Positions 60,873 through 64,000 of a stretch of 64,000 nt of DNA are shown here, piece by piece (positions within the stretch are counted from its first letter, which is position 1; every line of letters begins with the position of its first letter). Below the pieces are notes generated by a model that worked only from the letters and a program-made list of their open reading frames with translations, was not told the origin of the DNA and ran no database searches. The DNA lies in NCBI RefSeq assembly GCF_026625825.1, contig NZ_CP113065.1, forward strand, positions 1,426,001-1,490,000. Reading direction: 5' to 3'. Source of the stretch: Pseudoxanthomonas sp. SL93. GTDB lineage: Bacteria > Pseudomonadota > Gammaproteobacteria > Xanthomonadales > Xanthomonadaceae. A program made the translations under genes and the position numbers.

Positions 60873-61907
60873 TTAGTCCTTGCCGCGGCGCGCTCCCGCG
60901 ACAATCCCCAGCGCATCGGGCTCGCGCCCGGTCACCCAGTAGTCGATCACCTGCCAGCGCTGCGTGTCGATCACCGCGATGCGGTCGCCGCCGCTGATGG
61001 CCACGTATGCACGCGGGCGGTCGCCGGCCACCACCACGCCGATGGGCAGTGCGGCGCGTCCCAGCATCGTGGCCTCGTACTCGATGCCTTCGCGCGAAAG
61101 CGCTACGGTCGCCACTGGCAGCTTGGAACGTGCGTTGAACACCGACAGCGTGGCCGCTCGCGCATTGGTCACGAACGCCTGCGTGCCGTCGGCGGAAAAC
61201 ACCACGCGGATCGGGAAACCCTTGCTGGACATCCGCCGCCGCACGGCCAGCGTGGACGGATCGTGCACGGTAACCGTGCCGTCTTCGCGGTTGGTCACCC
61301 ACACCTCGGCCCCGTCCGGCCTTACCGCGACGCCTTCGGCCCCCTTCCCTGCCGGGCGCTCGTGGGTCTTGGTGCCAGCGACCAGATCGATCCGGCTCAA
61401 CGTGCCCGCGGCGATCTTGGTGACGTAGGCGAAGCGTTCGTCAGGCGACAACGCGAGCATGTGGCCGGTGCCGTCGCCCACGTCGATGGCCTTCAGCACC
61501 TCCCCCGCTTCCACGTCCACGACCAGCACGCTGGCCGAGGCTTCGGTGGTCGCCACCACGCGCCGGCCATCGGAAAGGAAGCGCAGCCCGTGGGGCGCAC
61601 TGTGCTGTCCCAGGTCGACATGCCGGGTGGGCCGACCGCCTACCAGGTCGAGCACGGACAGGGTATTGCCGGACTTCACGCTGCCGTAGTTCGTGACCAC
61701 CGCCGTGCGCCCATCCGGCGATATGGCGATCTCGTGGGGGGCGTCACCGGTACGGAACTCGCCGATGCGCCGACCATCCTTCAACGACAAGCGCCAGACG
61801 GTGTCGGCCGACTTGTTGCCGACCAGCAGTTCGGCGGCCGACAACGGAAGAGGCGCCAACATGGCGCAGACGATCACGGCGGCGAACGGCAGGCGGCGCA
61901 TGCGCAT
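60873..61907 (-). CDS. Exported YVTN-repeat beta-propeller protein
   Basis: A 344-residue protein with a signal peptide (MRMRRLPFAAVIVCAMLAPLPLSAA). The mature part consists of about seven 40-residue propeller blades with YVTN-type motifs (ISPDGRTAVVTNYG; LSPDERFAYVTKIAA; VRPDGAEVWVTNRED; FSADGTQAFVTNARA). Such proteins act as periplasmic binding or assembly factors and are often encoded near redox enzymes. The start overlaps the moaE stop (TGATG), with GGGGAG upstream, so it is translated with the molybdopterin genes. That linkage hints at a role with a periplasmic molybdoenzyme but is not proof. Confidence 0.85.
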   Translation of the reverse strand: MRMRRLPFAAVIVCAMLAPLPLSAAELLVGNKSADTVWRLSLKDGRRIGEFRTGDAPHEIAISPDGRTAVVTNYGSVKSGNTLSVLDLVGGRPTRHVDLGQHSAPHGLRFLSDGRRVVATTEASASVLVVDVEAGEVLKAIDVGDGTGHMLALSPDERFAYVTKIAAGTLSRIDLVAGTKTHERPAGKGAEGVAVRPDGAEVWVTNREDGTVTVHDPSTLAVRRRMSSKGFPIRVVFSADGTQAFVTNARAATLSVFNARSKLPVATVALSREGIEYEATMLGRAALPIGVVVAGDRPRAYVAISGGDRIAVIDTQRWQVIDYWVTGREPDALGIVAGARRGKD

Positions 61908-62335
61908 CAGCTCTCCCCGGCGGAGGGATGCAGCCAGTCCGCGCCGCCTTCGCGGTAGTGCTCCCGCTTCCAGATCGGCACGCGCTGCTTGACCTCATCG
62001 ATGATGTAGCGGCAGGCATCGAACGCCGCGCCACGGTGCGCCGCGCTGACGCCCACCCAGACGGCCAGGTCGCCGACGCCCAGCGTCCCCACGCGATGCA
62101 CGCAGCAGGCCGCGAGCAGCTCGAAACGCTCGGCGGCCTCGACGACGATGCGCTCGCCCTCGCGTTCCGCCAGGGCGGCGTAGGCTTCGTAGTCCAGGCC
62201 ATCGACCGCGCGGCCGGCATGGTGGTCGCGCACCCAGCCTTCGAAGCTGGCATATGCACCGGCGCGGGGATCGAGCAGTTGCGCGCGCAGCGCATCGATG
62301 TCGAAGGCGGCCTCGGCCAGTCGGAAATGCAGCAT
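61907..62335 (-). CDS. moaE: Molybdopterin synthase catalytic subunit
   Basis: A 142-residue large subunit converting cPMP to molybdopterin with MoaD. Conserved residues include Lys116 and Lys123 (DEVKQRVPIWKREHY), Arg36 and the ASFEGWVRDHHAGR block. ATG 62335 is one base after the moaD stop with GGAGG at 5-bp spacing, preferred over the in-frame GTG at 62347. Confidence 0.94.
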   Translation of the reverse strand: MLHFRLAEAAFDIDALRAQLLDPRAGAYASFEGWVRDHHAGRAVDGLDYEAYAALAEREGERIVVEAAERFELLAACCVHRVGTLGVGDLAVWVGVSAAHRGAAFDACRYIIDEVKQRVPIWKREHYREGGADWLHPSAGES

Positions 62336-62336
62336 C

Positions 62337-62579
62337 TCAGCCTCCACTCACCGGGGGGATGAACGCGATCTCGCTACCGTCCCGAACCGCGTCCTGCCAA
62401 CGCGCGAATTCGCCATCCACGGCGACCCGCAGGTGCTGCATCGGCCAAGCGATGCCGTGCCGCGCCTGCACGTCCGCATAGACACCGGCCAGATCCGTCG
62501 CGCCGGTCTGCAGCGCCTCGCTGGGCACGCCGGTGGATTCGCGAAGGCTTGCGAAATAGAGCAGCGTCACCGTCGTCAT
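62337..62579 (-). CDS. moaD: Molybdopterin synthase sulfur-carrier subunit
   Basis: An 80-residue ubiquitin-like protein ending in the required Gly-Gly (PPVSGG), which is thiocarboxylated and donates sulfur in molybdopterin synthesis. [14 protein letters not shown] is the typical N-terminus. The start overlaps the moaC stop (ATGA). Confidence 0.93.
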   Translation of the reverse strand: MTTVTLLYFASLRESTGVPSEALQTGATDLAGVYADVQARHGIAWPMQHLRVAVDGEFARWQDAVRDGSEIAFIPPVSGG

Positions 62580-63061
62580 GGCGTGACACCGAAATCGCGC
62601 TTGCCGCCCCGCTTGCCCAGCAGCCTGGCCGGGCCGATGACAATGCGATGCGACAGCGCCTTGCACATGTCGTAGACAGTCAATGCCGCGACGGTGGCGC
62701 CGGTCAGGGCCTCCATCTCCACGCCGGTACGATGGGTCGTGCGCACGCCGCACTCGATCGCCAGCGTCGTTTCCCCGTCCCAGTCGATGGCGATGCGGCA
62801 GCCGTCGATAGGCAGCGGATGACAGAAAGGGATGAGCTCATGCGTGCGCTTGACGGCCATGGTCCCGGCGATGATCGCGGTGTCGACGATGCCACCCTTG
62901 GCGCTGCGCAACCCATCGCGCCGGAGCTGTCGCGCGACGTCGGCCGGGAACTTCACCTTGCAGCTGGCGACGGCGTCGCGGGGGGTGGCCGCCTTGCCGG
63001 AGACATCCACCATGGCCGGGCGACCGGCGGCGTCGATATGGGTCAGTGTCTTGCGGGGCAC
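62576..63061 (-). CDS. moaC: Cyclic pyranopterin monophosphate synthase
   Basis: A 161-residue enzyme turning the MoaA product into cPMP. Catalytic Asp131 and Lys134 (VYDMCKAL), the FCHPLPI motif (79-85) and GVEMEALTG are conserved. The start is GTG 63061 ([10 protein letters not shown]) with GGA upstream; the frame is open to 63313 but without coding character. It lies 32 bp after moaA. Confidence 0.94.
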   Translation of the reverse strand: MPRKTLTHIDAAGRPAMVDVSGKAATPRDAVASCKVKFPADVARQLRRDGLRSAKGGIVDTAIIAGTMAVKRTHELIPFCHPLPIDGCRIAIDWDGETTLAIECGVRTTHRTGVEMEALTGATVAALTVYDMCKALSHRIVIGPARLLGKRGGKRDFGVTP

Positions 63062-63093
63062 GCTGGGTTCCGTGTGGGGACGGGGATGGGGTA

Positions 63094-64000
63094 TCAACCG
63101 CCGATAAGATACATCTCGACATGCTTGCGGCGGCTGACCGTGGGCGAACCGCGCAGCTCGCTGTAGCGGTCCGCGCGGCGCGACCACAACCGCGCCACAT
63201 GCTCGCTCAACGCATCTTCGCCCTGCGCCAGGACAGCGCGCAGGTCGGTGCCTTCCGACGCGAACAGGCAGGTGAACAGCCGCCCGTCGGCAGAAACACG
63301 GGCACGATGGCAATCCCCGCAGAATGGTTCGCTGACGGAACTGACGAAGCCGATCTCGCCGGCACCGTCCTGGAAGGCATAGCGCGACGCCACTTCGCCC
63401 CGATAATCCGCCTCCAGAGCGCGCAGCGGCCAGCGCGCGGCGATACGGTCGTGCAGTTCCGCCGAGGTCACCATCTGGTCGCGCTGCCAGCCGTTGCAGG
63501 TGCCCACGTCCATGTATTCGATGAAGCGCAGCACGTGGCCGCTGCCGCGGAAATGCTCCACCAGCGGCAAGACCTGGTCCTCGTTGACGCCCCGCTGCAC
63601 CACGGTGTTGAACTTGATGCGGGTGAACCCCGCGGCGACGGCCGCGTCGATGCCGGCCAGCGTGTCGCGCACGCGGCCCCGCCCCCCCGACATGGCCGAG
63701 AACACCGCATCGTCCAGCGCATCCAGGCTGATGGTGATGCGGCGCAGGCCGGCATCGTGCAGCGCCTTCGCCTGCCCTGCCAGCAGCGCACCATTGGTGG
63801 TCAGCGCCAGGTCTTCAAGATCGGGGATGACGGCCAGTCGTGCCACCAGTTCCGGCAACCGCTTGCGCAGCAGCGGTTCCCCCCCGGTCAGGCGCAGTTT
63901 CCGCACGCCGATGCGGACGAAAGCGCGCGCCAGCGTCTCGATCTCGTCGAACGACATGCGCATGCGGGAATCCATGCCATGGTCGTCCGGAATGCGGTCC
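63094..64000 (-). CDS. moaA: GTP 3',8-cyclase MoaA, N-terminus outside window
   Basis: A radical-SAM enzyme that converts GTP to 3',8-cyclo-GTP, the first step of molybdopterin synthesis. The window holds about 302 residues. [22 protein letters not shown] and the C-terminal second-cluster cysteines ([20 protein letters not shown]) are visible; the chain ends in Gly-Gly (MYLIGG), required for activity in known MoaA. The N-terminal CxxxCxxC cluster motif is not included: the frame continues past the right edge, so the ATG near 63975 is internal. Confidence 0.95.
   Translation of the reverse strand, partial: DRIPDDHGMDSRMRMSFDEIETLARAFVRIGVRKLRLTGGEPLLRKRLPELVARLAVIPDLEDLALTTNGALLAGQAKALHDAGLRRITISLDALDDAVFSAMSGGRGRVRDTLAGIDAAVAAGFTRIKFNTVVQRGVNEDQVLPLVEHFRGSGHVLRFIEYMDVGTCNGWQRDQMVTSAELHDRIAARWPLRALEADYRGEVASRYAFQDGAGEIGFVSSVSEPFCGDCHRARVSADGRLFTCLFASEGTDLRAVLAQGEDALSEHVARLWSRRADRYSELRGSPTVSRRKHVEMYLIGG

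Noticed and set aside
63094..63975. Complete moaA starting at the ATG near 63975
   Set aside because: That product would lack the N-terminal CxxxCxxC cluster required in the family, and the frame stays open to the window edge.

Overview
The window is GC-rich (about two thirds G+C) chromosomal DNA from a gammaproteobacterium. Gene content and order point to the Xanthomonadaceae (Pseudoxanthomonas, Stenotrophomonas, Xanthomonas or Lysobacter relatives). The evidence is the rpoE-rseA-mucD block followed by lepA-lepB-DUF4845-rnc-era-recO, a fab cluster running into mltG-tmk-holB-pilZ, an S-methyl-5'-thioinosine phosphorylase beside hpt, and a large TonB-dependent receptor with its own FecI/FecR pair. 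The genus call is inference. There is no phage, transposase, plasmid function or CRISPR array, so this is mostly a core region with accessory islets.

Layout. 1-6,600: a truncated FAD monooxygenase, a cold-shock gene with its own promoter and terminator, a tightly coupled CYTH-nagZ-hpt-mtiP operon, rlmD, a receiver-Hpt signalling protein, and recO. 6,600-14,700: era, rnc, a pilin-like DUF4845 protein, lepB, lepA, then mucD, rseA and rpoE, all on the minus strand, with a recognisable sigma-E promoter in front of rpoE. 14,868-16,931: a FadB-like multifunctional beta-oxidation enzyme. 16,996-21,120: a five-gene operon of exported proteins (LpoB-like, a 49-residue lipoprotein, a YcfL-like protein, an uncharacterised secreted protein and a large TPR/COG3014-like protein). 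21,400-23,000: an acetyltransferase and two small unknown genes. 23,084-29,465: sigma factor, anti-sigma factor, TonB-dependent receptor with signalling domain, and an exported PHP-type phosphoesterase.

29,469-34,409: two membrane c-di-GMP proteins, a PAS-(degenerate GGDEF)-EAL phosphodiesterase and a MASE1-PAS-GGDEF cyclase. 34,800-39,071: small unknown genes, a CGNR regulator divergent from an exported alpha/beta hydrolase across an operator-like intergenic region, and an M23 peptidase. 39,072-49,259: pilZ-holB-tmk-mltG-pabB-fabF-acpP-fabG-fabD-fabH-rpmF-yceD, the fatty-acid/replication/peptidoglycan cluster; plsX and pabC, known at this locus in E. coli, are absent and pabB occupies the pabC position. 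49,382-56,214: maf, a GT-C glycosyltransferase, MoxR-DUF58-TgpA transglutaminase, and an Slp-type lipoprotein. 56,288-59,493: HIT protein, recR, ybaB, dnaX. 59,625-60,810: tRNA-Ser(GGA), an EF-hand protein and the 4.5S SRP RNA. 60,873-64,000: a YVTN propeller protein coupled to moaE-moaD-moaC-moaA (molybdopterin synthesis; moaA runs off the window).

Most genes are conserved housekeeping genes and are confidently named. The parts that deserve attention are the exported-protein operon at 17-21 kb, the FecIR-receptor-phosphoesterase locus, the CGNR/hydrolase divergon, and a family of intergenic elements bounded by inverted arrays of 7-bp repeats (3,547-3,640; 9,487-9,565; 57,281-57,380). Some start codons below differ from the longest open frame; the reason is given in each entry.
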